A DNA stretch of 64,000 nucleotides from Methylobacterium iners. GTDB lineage: Bacteria; Pseudomonadota; Alphaproteobacteria; Rhizobiales; Beijerinckiaceae. The stretch is from NCBI RefSeq assembly GCF_022179305.1, contig NZ_BPQP01000013.1, positions 1-64,000 on the forward strand, written 5' to 3'. Under the pieces are notes generated by a model that saw nothing but the letters and a program-made list of their open reading frames with translations, did no database searches and had not been told where the DNA came from. The position numbers and the translations under genes are program-made. Below are positions 55,435-64,000 of this stretch, one piece after another. Every line of letters starts with the position of its first letter. The stretch's first letter is position 1.

Positions 55435-56817
55435 ATGCACCATTCAATTCCCGACCTCCTCCCGAACGGCAACGCCGTCCCGATCCGCTGCGTCGCCTCT
55501 GCCGAATGGGAGGCCGTGGAGGCGAGCCTCAGCGGGGCGCATAGGACCTATGCCCGGGCGATCGACTTCGCGCCGAAGGCCGGACGCGTCGCGATGCTGC
55601 CAGCCGAGGACGGGACTCTGTCGCAGGTCCTGTTCGGTCTCGGCGATCCCGGTTCGAGCGGAGGCGACCGCCTCTTGGCCGGCAAGCTTCCGGGCCTGCT
55701 GCCGCCCGGCACCTACCGCCTGGAGGGCACGCCGGACCCCTCCGCCGCCGCGCTCGCCTGGCTGATGGGAAGTTATCGCTTCGTGCGCTACCGGGAGCCG
55801 GGGCCGGATGGTCCGCGCCTCGTCGCGCCGAAGGGCGTCGACGCCGCCGAAATCGGGCGGATCGCTCGCGCTGTCGCGCTCGGGCGCGACCTCGTCAACA
55901 CGCCGGCCAACGATCTCGGCCCCGCCGAGATCGAGGCCGCGTCCCGTGCCCTCGCCGAGCGGCACGGGGCCGGGATCGCGGTGACGCGGGGTGAGGACCT
56001 TGCCCGCGAGTTTCCGCTGATCCACGCGGTCGGTGCGGCGTCGCCGCGGGCGCCCCGCCTGATCGACCTGACCTGGGGACCCGAGACGGCGCCCCGCGTC
56101 ACTCTCGTCGGCAAGGGGGTCGCTTTCGATACGGGGGGCCTCGACATCAAACCGTCAAGCGCCATGCTCCTCATGAAGAAGGACATGGGCGGAGCCGCCG
56201 CCGCGCTCGCCGCCGCCGATATGATCATGGGCACCGGCCTGAACCTGCGGCTGCGCCTGCTGATCCCGGCCGTGGAGAACGCGGTTTCAGGCGACGCCTT
56301 CCGGCCCGGCGACGTGATCCGCAGCCGCGCGGGCCTCAGCGTCGAGATCGGGAACACCGATGCCGAGGGCCGGCTCATCCTCGCGGATGCCCTGACCCTC
56401 GGCAATGCGGACAGGCCCGAGCTCCTCATCGATTTCGCGACGCTGACGGGGGCGGCCCGCGTGGCGCTCGGCCCCGATCTGCCGGCCTACTTCACGGAGG
56501 ACGAGGAGCTTGCCACGGCCGTCGCCTCCGCCGGTACGGCGGCGATCGATCCGGTCTGGCGCCTGCCGCTGCACGCCCCCTACGCGAGCCTGCTCGATTC
56601 GAAGGTGGCCGATCTCAACAACGTCTCCGGCGGCCCCTTCGCGGGGGCGATCACGGCAGCCCTGTTCCTGCGCCGCTTCGCGCCGAACACGAAGGCCCAC
56701 GTCCATTTCGATCTCTACGGCTGGAACCCCTCGACGAAGCCCGGCCGGCCGGAGGGCGGCGAGGTCCAGACCGCACGCCTCGTCTACGACCTGCTCAAGC
56801 GACGGTACCCGGCCTGA
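55435..56817 (+). CDS. M17 leucyl aminopeptidase family protein
   Basis: A 460-residue cytosolic metallopeptidase. The metal and catalytic site includes GKGVAFDTGGLDIKPS, MKKDMGGAA, and the family signature NTDAEGRLILADAL. Removes N-terminal residues from peptides. It is slightly shorter than canonical PepA (about 500 residues), as in the PepB-like alphaproteobacterial branch. Two GTTAACCC repeats (55388 and 55405) lie just upstream in the region shared with tadD. Confidence 0.92.
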   Translation: MHHSIPDLLPNGNAVPIRCVASAEWEAVEASLSGAHRTYARAIDFAPKAGRVAMLPAEDGTLSQVLFGLGDPGSSGGDRLLAGKLPGLLPPGTYRLEGTPDPSAAALAWLMGSYRFVRYREPGPDGPRLVAPKGVDAAEIGRIARAVALGRDLVNTPANDLGPAEIEAASRALAERHGAGIAVTRGEDLAREFPLIHAVGAASPRAPRLIDLTWGPETAPRVTLVGKGVAFDTGGLDIKPSSAMLLMKKDMGGAAAALAAADMIMGTGLNLRLRLLIPAVENAVSGDAFRPGDVIRSRAGLSVEIGNTDAEGRLILADALTLGNADRPELLIDFATLTGAARVALGPDLPAYFTEDEELATAVASAGTAAIDPVWRLPLHAPYASLLDSKVADLNNVSGGPFAGAITAALFLRRFAPNTKAHVHFDLYGWNPSTKPGRPEGGEVQTARLVYDLLKRRYPA

Positions 56818-56821
56818 GGGC

Positions 56822-57733
56822 TCAGGTCGCGAGCGCCGCCTTTTCGACCTCGTAGGCGGCCCGAACCGCGGCCTGGCCGTAGATCCGTTCCAGCCGCCGG
56901 ATCGCGAAATGCGCCCGCGCCGTCGACTGGAAATGGTCCATGAAGGCGGCGTTGACGGCCGCGCCGCCCACCGCGCCGAGGATCGGGACGGCCTGCGCCG
57001 CCACCTTCTGCGAGACCACGATGCCGAAGCGCGCCGCGATCTGCGCCGAGAACCGGATCAGCGCCGGTGCGGCCTCCTCGAGGAGCGCGCGGTTGCCGGC
57101 ATAGCGGGCCGCCTCGGCCATGGTCTTGGCGAGCGCGGCGCGAACCGCGAAGTAGCCGCTCTCGTTCAGCGCCGTCTCCGCCCCGGACCGGCCGCCGAGC
57201 GCGAAGACCTGCATGCAGGCGAGCGCGTTCGCTGGGTCGCTCAGATCCTCGCCCTCGCGCCGCGCGATCTCCGCGATCGAGCGCAGCATCAGGGTGGTCG
57301 AGACCGGAAGCTCCACGGCGAGCGTCGCGAGGCCGAAAGCGCCGCCCAAAGCCCCGGAGAGGGCGGCCATCGCCTTGTGGGAGCGGTCACTCGAGCCGAA
57401 CAGCCGCGCCAAGCGGCCCTGCGGTTCGGCTCCGATCGCGGGCAGCGTCGAACCCACCGCGCCCTGGGGCAGCGTGGCGAGCGCCACGCGCAAGGCGCCG
57501 CGCATCGCTGCCTCGGTGGATCGCGCCACGGCGTCGGTGACGGGGGCGGGCAGCGCCCGGCCGATCATGTCGAGGGGAGCGCCGGCCGCCGCCGAGAGCC
57601 TCGCTGCGAGGCTCGGCCGCTCGAGGTTGGCCACCGCCTGCCGCAGGACGGCGAGGTCGGCCTCGCTCAAGGCGCGAGCCTCCGCCTTCGTGGAAACCGG
57701 CAGGCTGTCGCTGGCCAAGGTCATGTCGCCCAC
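56822..57733 (-). CDS. EcsC-family protein
   Basis: A 303-residue protein of the EcsC family. Recognisable parts are an N-terminal helical region, the central Gly/Ala-rich ALSGALGGAFGLATLAVELPVST, then MLRSIAEIARREGEDLSD and ALGGRSGAETAL. The name comes from a gene beside an ABC transporter in Bacillus; the molecular function is not known. It has two or three mildly hydrophobic stretches but no signal peptide. It ends four bases after the aminopeptidase stop, convergent. Confidence 0.85.
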   Translation of the reverse strand: MGDMTLASDSLPVSTKAEARALSEADLAVLRQAVANLERPSLAARLSAAAGAPLDMIGRALPAPVTDAVARSTEAAMRGALRVALATLPQGAVGSTLPAIGAEPQGRLARLFGSSDRSHKAMAALSGALGGAFGLATLAVELPVSTTLMLRSIAEIARREGEDLSDPANALACMQVFALGGRSGAETALNESGYFAVRAALAKTMAEAARYAGNRALLEEAAPALIRFSAQIAARFGIVVSQKVAAQAVPILGAVGGAAVNAAFMDHFQSTARAHFAIRRLERIYGQAAVRAAYEVEKAALAT

Positions 57734-57802
57734 GGGAAACGCCTCATGCTGTTGCGGCTACGGTCGGTGGAGGCAAGCGCCGGCCTGGCGGTTGGTTCCG
57801 GC

Positions 57803-59155
57803 TCATGCCTTGGCGGCGATGGCTTCCTCCTCGGGCGGCGAGACCGCCTCGCCCGATCCCGCATCCTTGCCCTCGCCCAGCGCACTCAGGGCAAGGCACA
57901 GCACGGCGACCGGGATGCCGATCCCCGCGGAGACTGCGAAGAACTGCGCGTAGCCGAAGTAATCGACCATGTAGCCGGAGAACCCGCCCACGAACTTGCC
58001 CGGCAGGGCGTAGAGCGAGGAGAGCAGCGCGTATTGCGTGGCGACGAAGGCCGAGGAGGTCAGGCTCGACATGTAGGCGATCAGCGCCGTGCCGGCGAAG
58101 TTGCCGGCGAAGTTGTCGATGGAGATGCTGGCAACGAACAGCGTCGTGTCGTGGCCGCTCACCGCCAGCCATGAGAACATGAGGTTTGAGGCGGCCGCGG
58201 CGATCCCGCCCGCGATAAGGGTCGGTTGCAGCCCGAAGCGGAGCACCGCGAAGCCCCCGGCGAGCGCCCCGACGATGCCGATGATGACGCCGTAGATCTT
58301 CGTGACGTTGGCGATCTCGGTCAGCGAGAACCCCTGCTCGATGTAGAAGGGCTGCGCCATGACGCCCGAGATGATGTCGGGCAGGCGATAGAGCATGATC
58401 AGCGCGAGGATGAGCACGAGCCGGGCTCCCTTCCGGCGCATCAGATCGCGAAAGGGTTCGACCACCGCGATCCGCAGGGTATCCGCGACCGAGCGGCGCT
58501 CGCCGGCGACGGGCACGGGGTCCTGCCTGGGGGCGGCGAGCGCGCCGACGAGACCGACAAGCATCAGGAGGGCCATGGCCCCGTAGGCGGCCGACCAGCC
58601 GGCGCCCTGCGCGATGTAGAGGGCCCCGGCGCCTGCGAAGGCCCGCGCGACGGCATAGCCGAGCTGGTAGGCGCCAAGCATCACGCCCTGGCGCTCGGTC
58701 GGAGCCGAATCGATGCGCCAGCCGTCGACGACGATGTCCTGCGTCGCCGAGGCGAAGGCGGTGACGAGCGCGCAGATCACCATGAAGGAGAGGTTGTTCG
58801 CCGGATCACCCTGGCTCATCCCGAGGAGCCCCACCGCGACGACCACCTGGGCCGCGACCATCCAGGCCCGGCGCCGGCCCAGCCAGCGGGCCAGGACCGG
58901 CAGGTCGAGGCGATCGATCACGGGTGCCCAGAGGAATTTCAGCGAGTAGGCGAAGGAGACGTAGCTCAGCAACCCGATGCTGGTGCGCTGGATGCCCGCC
59001 GTGGCGAGCCAGGCCGAGAGGGTCGAGAAGACGAGCAGGATCGGCAGGCCGCAGGCGAAGCCCAGCGCCAGCATCAAGGCGACGCGCGAATCCTCGACGA
59101 TATCGCGCATGCGAAACTTTCCGGGCTTCGCGCTCGTATCATCGCTCGCGGACAT
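57803..59155 (-). CDS. AmpG-like MFS permease
   Basis: A 450-residue major facilitator with about 12-14 membrane segments, of the AmpG type. It resembles the muropeptide permease that returns anhydro-muropeptides to the cytoplasm for recycling (LGFACGLPILLVFSTLSAWLA at the first segment, SYVSFAYSLKFLWAPVIDRL). The start at 59155 (SASDDTSAKPG) is chosen; the longer frame adds 38 irregular residues. No ampD or beta-lactamase is adjacent, so substrate assignment is by family only. Confidence 0.85.
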   Translation of the reverse strand: MSASDDTSAKPGKFRMRDIVEDSRVALMLALGFACGLPILLVFSTLSAWLATAGIQRTSIGLLSYVSFAYSLKFLWAPVIDRLDLPVLARWLGRRRAWMVAAQVVVAVGLLGMSQGDPANNLSFMVICALVTAFASATQDIVVDGWRIDSAPTERQGVMLGAYQLGYAVARAFAGAGALYIAQGAGWSAAYGAMALLMLVGLVGALAAPRQDPVPVAGERRSVADTLRIAVVEPFRDLMRRKGARLVLILALIMLYRLPDIISGVMAQPFYIEQGFSLTEIANVTKIYGVIIGIVGALAGGFAVLRFGLQPTLIAGGIAAAASNLMFSWLAVSGHDTTLFVASISIDNFAGNFAGTALIAYMSSLTSSAFVATQYALLSSLYALPGKFVGGFSGYMVDYFGYAQFFAVSAGIGIPVAVLCLALSALGEGKDAGSGEAVSPPEEEAIAAKA

Positions 59156-59378
59156 GACGGAACTCCTATGGCCGGCGCGCCTTGATCCCGCATGATCGTG
59201 GCAGCCTTGCGCCGTCGCCGGGCGCCGCGCGATGTGCATGCCACGTCGCGCCGGCCCGGGCGACGACAATCGGCGACGAGAGCGGAGGGCCGTGGAATTT
59301 TGCTAGCTGGGCTGGAGGAAAATCTTTCATTTGCTATTTTCGGGGGCCTTCCGTCCATGAGTAAAGACCGGAATCCTA
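59156..59378. promoter_or_regulatory. Divergent region, AmpG-like permease / LOV kinase
   Basis: 223 bp; locally AT-rich just ahead of the kinase (59295-59345). No operator or known promoter motif was recognised. Confidence 0.4.
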
Positions 59379-60491
59379 ATGCGGAGTAGCGCGGTCAACC
59401 CCGGGTCTGCGGCCGAGGTGGCAACGGAGGCCTTCGCAGCTGCGTTCAGCGCGAGCTCGACGCCGATGGTGCTCACCGACCCGAGCAAGCATGACAATCC
59501 CATCGTCTGGGCCAACGACGCCTTTCTCGCCCTCACCGGCTACGATCGTCACGAAATCGAGGGGCGCAACTGCCGGATGCTTCAGGGCGAGGCATCCGAC
59601 CCGACCACCATTCGCCAGATCCGAGACAGCATCTCCGCCGAGACGCAGCTCGAGGTGGAGCTGTTCAATTATCGAAAGGACGGCTCCCGGTTCTGGAACG
59701 CCATGACGATCACGCCCGTGCGCGATGAGGCCGGGAACCTGCGCTACTACTTCGCGGCCCAAGCCGACATGACGGAGAAGCACCGGCTGGAGACGGCTCT
59801 GAAAGGCGCGAACGACGATCTGGAACGTCAGGTTCAGGCGCGCACCGCCGACCTGCTGGCGGCGCTGGAGCAGAAGACGGCGCTACTCCACGAGGTCGAT
59901 CACCGGGTCAAGAACAACCTTCAGGTGATCTCCTCGCTGATGCTGCTGAAGGCGCGGCGCACCCCGGAGGGCGAGGCCCGCGACGCCCTGCAGGGCATGG
60001 CCGAGCGGATCGGCGCGCTCTCCACCGCCCACCGCATGCTCTACTCGGAGGGCGACGTCACCCGCTTCAACCTCCAGGATTTCGCCGCCGATTTCCTCTC
60101 CGACCTGACGGCAGGGGTCGACACCGATCGCATGGCGATCAACGCGGAGATCGACGCGGTGGCCGTCTCGGCGGCGATGGCCGCTCCTCTCGCGCTGATG
60201 ATGCACGAACTCGCCACCAACGCCCTGCGCCATGCCTTCCCCGACAATCGGGAGGGCCGCCTCACGATCTCGGCTCGGCGGCGGGACGGAGGCCTGAACA
60301 TCCGTATCGAGGACGATGGCGTCGGCATCTCGGCCGGCGTGCCTAATCCCGCCGGCTTCGGCCGCTCGCTCGTCGACATGGTGGTACGCCAACTCCGCGG
60401 CACGATCGACTGGGACGAGCACGGGCCCGGCACCCGCGTCGAGATCAAGATCCCCCTCGATGCCGCGACCTTGAGCGGTTCGACCTCATGA
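59379..60491 (+). CDS. LOV-domain blue-light sensor histidine kinase (HisKA_2 type)
   Basis: A 370-residue soluble kinase. Residues about 20-135 form a LOV (PAS) domain: the photoactive cysteine is Cys65 in GRNCRMLQG, and other flavin-contact residues include the Asn in YRKDGSRFWNAM and Gln128 in FAAQADMTE. A coiled linker (about 135-165) leads to a HisKA_2 dimerisation domain with phosphoacceptor His175 (EVDHRVKNNLQVI), then an ATPase domain with N-box MMHELATNALRHAF and G-box EDDGVGI. Blue light should form a flavin-cysteinyl adduct and alter autophosphorylation. The response-regulator gene overlaps its stop. Confidence 0.93.
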   Translation: MRSSAVNPGSAAEVATEAFAAAFSASSTPMVLTDPSKHDNPIVWANDAFLALTGYDRHEIEGRNCRMLQGEASDPTTIRQIRDSISAETQLEVELFNYRKDGSRFWNAMTITPVRDEAGNLRYYFAAQADMTEKHRLETALKGANDDLERQVQARTADLLAALEQKTALLHEVDHRVKNNLQVISSLMLLKARRTPEGEARDALQGMAERIGALSTAHRMLYSEGDVTRFNLQDFAADFLSDLTAGVDTDRMAINAEIDAVAVSAAMAAPLALMMHELATNALRHAFPDNREGRLTISARRRDGGLNIRIEDDGVGISAGVPNPAGFGRSLVDMVVRQLRGTIDWDEHGPGTRVEIKIPLDAATLSGSTS

Positions 60492-60988
60492 CGGGTGTCA
60501 TACCGGACAAGGCCATCGACGGAGCGCTGCGCATCCTCGTCGTCGAGGACGAGGCGTTGATCGCTCTCGAACTGGAATGCCTGCTCGACGATCTTGGCCA
60601 CGTCACCATCGGCGTCGTGGGGAATTCGCAGGAGGCGATCGCGCTCGGCCGCAGCGCGGCGCCCGACGTCGCGTTGGTCGACATCCACCTGATTGACGGA
60701 CCGACCGGCATCGAGGTCGCCCGCGCGCTCAGCGCCGACCAGCGCACCACCGTGGTGTTCATGACGGCCAACAGCAAGCGCATCCCGCCGGATTTCGCGG
60801 GCGCCTTCGGCGTCATCGCCAAGCCCTATTCGGAGCGGGCGGTCGCGAACGCCCTGCATTACGTCGCCGAACGCCGCGCCGGACGGACACCGCCCCCGGA
60901 GGGCCTGGACGGGTTCCGGCTTGCGGCCATGCCGGAGGGCGAAACGGAGTTCGGGGCGGAGGGGACCGGGCCGGACCTCCGGCATTGA
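60488..60988 (+). CDS. Single-domain response regulator
   Basis: A 166-residue receiver protein. The acidic pocket is Glu20-Asp21, the phosphoacceptor is Asp65 (ALVDIHL) and the conserved Lys is Lys112 (AKPYSERA). About 30 residues follow the receiver fold without any output domain. The start overlaps the LOV kinase stop (ATGA), so the two are a coupled light-sensing pair. Likely a phosphotransfer or protein-binding output, as in the general stress or motility pathways of alphaproteobacteria; the partner is unknown. Confidence 0.9.
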   Translation: MTGVIPDKAIDGALRILVVEDEALIALELECLLDDLGHVTIGVVGNSQEAIALGRSAAPDVALVDIHLIDGPTGIEVARALSADQRTTVVFMTANSKRIPPDFAGAFGVIAKPYSERAVANALHYVAERRAGRTPPPEGLDGFRLAAMPEGETEFGAEGTGPDLRH

Positions 60989-60994
60989 CGGCCG

Positions 60995-63754
60995 TCAGGC
61001 CGACGGCTCCGAACTCCGTTCCGCCTTCAACCGGTACAGCGCCTCATGCGCCTCGCGGGGCGTCATGGCGTCGGGATCGATACCGTCGAGCATGAGCCTC
61101 AGCGCGTCAGCCCGTTCCTGCGGCGGCTCCGGCGGAGGCGGGGGAGCGAGGCTGGCGAAGAGCGGCAGATCGTCGATGCGCGGGCGCGAGGGCCGCTCGC
61201 GCTCGGCCTTCTCCAGCCCTTTCAGAATGGAACCGGCCCGGGCGACGACGCTGGCCGGAAGGCCCGCCAGCCTGGCGACCTGCAAGCCGTAGGAGCGCTC
61301 GGCGACGCCCGGCACGACCTCGTGCAGGAACACGACCTCCCCCTTGTGCTCGGCGACGCGCAAGGTGGCGTTGTCGAGCCGGCTGAGCCGCTGGCTCAGC
61401 GCCGTCAGCTCGTGGAAATGCGTCGCGAACAGCGCCCGGCAGCCGTTCTGCTCGTGCAGGTGCTCGAGGCAGGCCCAGGCGATCGAGAGCCCGTCGAAGG
61501 TCGCGGTGCCCCGGCCGATCTCGTCGAGGACGACGAGGGAGCGCCGAGTCGCCTGGTTCAGGATCGCCGCGGTCTCGACCATCTCGACCATGAAGGTCGA
61601 GTGCCCGCGCGCGAGGTCGTCGGCGGCCCCGACCCGGGAGAACAGGCGGTCGACGACGCCGAGATGGACGCGGCGTGCCGGCACGAAGGCGCCCATCTGC
61701 GCGAGCACCGCGATCAGCGCGTTCTGGCGCAGGAAGGTCGACTTGCCGCCCATGTTCGGGCCGGTGACGAGGCGGATGCGGCCCCTCCCCTCTCCCGAAA
61801 GGTCGCAATCATTGGCGATGAAGGGCTCGCCCGAGCGCCGCAGGGCCGCCTCGACGACGGGGTGGCGCCCGCCCTCCACCACGAAGCCGAGGCCTTCGTC
61901 CACGAAGGGGCGCGTCCAGTCGAGCTCGACCGCGAGTTCGGCGTGGGAGGCGGCGACGTCGAGGGCCGCCAGGGCCTCCGCGACCCCGGCGACGATGCCG
62001 GCCTGCGCCATTACCCGGACGGCGAGCGCGTCGAAGACCTCGCCCTCGAGCGCGAGCGCCCGCTCGGACGCCCCGGCGATGCGGGCCTCGAGTTCGCCGA
62101 GCTCGACGCTCGTGAACCGCATCGCATCGACCATGGTCTGGCGATGCACGAAGGTGTCGCGCATCAGGCCCTTCAGGCAGCTCTCGCCGACGGCCTGGGG
62201 TACCTCGATGAAGTAGCCGAGCACGTTGTTGTGCTTGATCCGGAGCGTCCGGCACCCGGTCTCCTCGGCGTAGCGGGCCTGCAGGGCGGCGATGACCTTG
62301 CGCGAATCCTGGCCGAGCAGGCGCACCTCGTCGAGTTCCGCATCGTAGCCCTCGCGCACGAAGCCGCCGTCGCGCCGGTTGAGCGGCAGGTCGTCGGCGA
62401 GCGCGGCGCGAAGAGCCTCGATCAGTTCGGCGTCGACTTGCCCGAGGCGCTGCGCCAGCGCGGCGAGGTCGTCGGGTAGGGGCACGGATTGCGCGAAGAA
62501 GCGCTCCGCGATCCCGCTCGCCGCCGCGAGGCCGTCGCGCAGTGCGGCGAGGTCGCGGGGCCCGCCCCGCCCGAGGCCGATCCGCGAGAGCGCGCGAGCG
62601 AGGTCGGGCGCGCGGGCCAGCGCCTCCCGCAGGGCGGCGCGCAGGACGGGGTCGTTCACGAGGAACGTCACGGCCTCGTGGCGCCGCGTGATGGCGGGAA
62701 GGTTCGTGAGCGGCCCCGCGAGATGCTCGGCGAGGAGTCGGGTGCCGCCGGCCGAGACCGTGCGGTCGATGGCCGCCAGCAGCGAGCCGGCGCGCTCGCC
62801 CGCGAGGGTCCGGGTCAGTTCGAGGTTGGCGCGCGTCGCGGCGTCGATCGACAGGGTCTCCCCGCTCGCCTCGCGGGTCGGGGGATTGAGGATCGGCCGT
62901 GCGCCGACCTGCGTGCGCTCGATGTAGAGGAGCGCGGCGCCGGCCGCGGCGATCTCGGCGCGCGTGAAGCTGCCGAAACCCTCCAGGGTGGCGACGCCGA
63001 ACTGCTCGCGGATGCGCCGCTCGGCGGAAGCCGGCTCCAGCTCGGCCTGGGCCAGCGGCGTCACCGCGGCGGGGATCTCCCGCCAGAGCCGGGCGAGGCC
63101 GGGATCGGCATGGATCGTCTCGGAGAGGACGATCTCGCGCGGCTCGTGGCGGGCGATCGCGGCGGCGAGCTCGCCCGCCTCCACCTCGCTCAGGGAGAAG
63201 CGCCCGGTCGAGATGTCGAGGGCGGCGAGACCGTAGGCGTAGGCCGCGTCCGAGATCTTGCGCCGACCGACGGCGAGCAGGAGGTTGGCCCGGGCCGGGT
63301 CGAGCAGCCGGTCTTCCGTGATGGTGCCGGGTGTCACGAGCCGCACGACCTCGCGGCGGACCACCGATTTCGGGCCGCGCTTCTTGGCCTCGGCCGCGTC
63401 CTCGGTCTGCGCGCAGACGGCGACGCGGTGACCGAGCGCGATCAGCCGGCTGAGGTAGTCGTCGGCTCGGTCGACCGGCACGCCGCACATCGGGATGTCG
63501 GCGCCGCCATGCTTGCCGCGCTTGGTCAGCACGATCCCGAGCGCCCGGGAGGCGATCTCGGCATCCTCGAAGAACAACTCGTAGAAGTCGCCCATCCTGT
63601 AGAACAGGAGGCAATCGGTGTTGGCAGCCTTGATCTCGATGTACTGCGCCATCATCGGCGTGGCGCCGGCGCCGTCGAGATTCGCCGCGCTGGTGCTGTA
63701 GTCGGCCGGCGAAGCGCCGGTCTTCGCGATCGAGCGGGCAGGGCGATGGGACAT
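60995..63754 (-). CDS. mutS: DNA mismatch repair protein MutS
   Basis: A 919-residue MutS1. The mismatch-reading Phe-x-Glu lies in MGDFYELFF near residue 60. The connector, lever and clamp domains follow. The ATPase has Walker [11 protein letters not shown] near residue 665, Walker [16 protein letters not shown] and the signature STFMVEMVE. The C-terminal HTH and tetramerisation region ends the chain. The protein scans for base mismatches and recruits MutL. It is convergent with the response regulator by six bases. Confidence 0.97.
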   Translation of the reverse strand: MSHRPARSIAKTGASPADYSTSAANLDGAGATPMMAQYIEIKAANTDCLLFYRMGDFYELFFEDAEIASRALGIVLTKRGKHGGADIPMCGVPVDRADDYLSRLIALGHRVAVCAQTEDAAEAKKRGPKSVVRREVVRLVTPGTITEDRLLDPARANLLLAVGRRKISDAAYAYGLAALDISTGRFSLSEVEAGELAAAIARHEPREIVLSETIHADPGLARLWREIPAAVTPLAQAELEPASAERRIREQFGVATLEGFGSFTRAEIAAAGAALLYIERTQVGARPILNPPTREASGETLSIDAATRANLELTRTLAGERAGSLLAAIDRTVSAGGTRLLAEHLAGPLTNLPAITRRHEAVTFLVNDPVLRAALREALARAPDLARALSRIGLGRGGPRDLAALRDGLAAASGIAERFFAQSVPLPDDLAALAQRLGQVDAELIEALRAALADDLPLNRRDGGFVREGYDAELDEVRLLGQDSRKVIAALQARYAEETGCRTLRIKHNNVLGYFIEVPQAVGESCLKGLMRDTFVHRQTMVDAMRFTSVELGELEARIAGASERALALEGEVFDALAVRVMAQAGIVAGVAEALAALDVAASHAELAVELDWTRPFVDEGLGFVVEGGRHPVVEAALRRSGEPFIANDCDLSGEGRGRIRLVTGPNMGGKSTFLRQNALIAVLAQMGAFVPARRVHLGVVDRLFSRVGAADDLARGHSTFMVEMVETAAILNQATRRSLVVLDEIGRGTATFDGLSIAWACLEHLHEQNGCRALFATHFHELTALSQRLSRLDNATLRVAEHKGEVVFLHEVVPGVAERSYGLQVARLAGLPASVVARAGSILKGLEKAERERPSRPRIDDLPLFASLAPPPPPEPPQERADALRLMLDGIDPDAMTPREAHEALYRLKAERSSEPSA

Positions 63755-63946
63755 CGCGGCATGCTACCAGATCGCCGGCGCCGATTCAGTGCGGCGAAGG
63801 TTTCTGCTGGGGAGAAGGCGGGCGGCAGCGGGGTTGCACCTAGCAAAGGTTGCGGTTCCGCCAGCTTCGTTGCACCTGGGGGCGCCGAAGTGTGTTTGCC
63901 CACCTTGGGCTTGTCGCTTGCGGCGGGATCGATCCGATCACCAATC

Positions 63947-64000
63947 GCGTCATCCCGGGGCGCCGCAGGCGAACCCGGGATCCATAGCCGCCGACAGAGC
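63947..64000. repeat. Second copy of the dispersed palindromic repeat (cut by window end)
   Basis: Begins GCGTCATCCCGGGGCGCCG and continues through GAACCCGGGATCCA, matching the left arm of the element at 1563 and the inverted form of its right arm. The right half lies beyond the window. Confidence 0.8.

Overview
The window is high-GC alphaproteobacterial chromosome, most likely Methylobacterium/Methylorubrum or a close Rhizobiales relative. Pointers are the PQQ-linked accessory genes, the recR-def-fmt-truA order, FlaF and CtrA-type TTAA-N7-TTAA boxes, an alphaproteobacterial LexA direct repeat (GAAC-N7-GAAC), an Irr-like iron box, and dispersed palindromic repeats near both ends of the window. 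The genus is an inference; no rRNA, tRNA, CRISPR array or transposase was found.

Layout. 0.4-5.7 kb: a CobW-family metal GTPase (-); a four-gene periplasmic set normally seen beside PQQ alcohol dehydrogenases (metallohydrolase, SoxYZ-like carrier, CxxxCW rhodanese-like protein, thioredoxin-like protein), here without the dehydrogenase; then panB. 5.7-19.8 kb: a TonB siderophore receptor with an Irr-like box, a lipid-linked glycosyltransferase overlapping a methyltransferase, pdxY, a PhzF protein, a Nudix protein, a DUF882 peptidase-like protein, an M20 amidohydrolase, a strongly degenerate ABC exporter and pckA. 20.2-26.3 kb: recR, a GNAT acetyltransferase, def, fmt, truA, a transglutaminase-like cysteine peptidase behind two perfect CtrA boxes, small secreted or membrane proteins, and an isolated flaF/flaG-like pair.

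26.5-42.4 kb: one minus-strand operon for trehalose and alpha-glucan, in transcription order treZ, malQ-treY fusion, glgE with an additional N-terminal GH13 domain, treS-maltokinase fusion, glgB. Together they can convert alpha-glucan to trehalose (TreY/TreZ) and trehalose back to branched glucan (TreS, maltokinase, GlgE, GlgB).

42.7-44.4 kb: an SOS-box-preceded gene of unknown function resembling phage single-strand annealing proteins, a small orphan and a YidB-like gene. 44.4-55.3 kb: a Tad/Flp pilus locus (stand-alone secretin N-domain protein, flp, cpaA, cpaB, cpaC, cpaD, cpaE, cpaF, tadB, tadC, and tadD on the other strand) with visibly lower GC in several genes. 55.4-63.8 kb: an M17 aminopeptidase, an EcsC protein, an AmpG-like permease, a LOV-domain blue-light histidine kinase with a translationally coupled response regulator, and mutS.

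The observations most worth following are the SOS-box gene, the CtrA-box pair upstream of the cysteine peptidase, the ABC exporter with an expanded and apparently ATPase-dead nucleotide-binding region, the triple-fusion trehalose operon, and the PQQ accessory module without a dehydrogenase.
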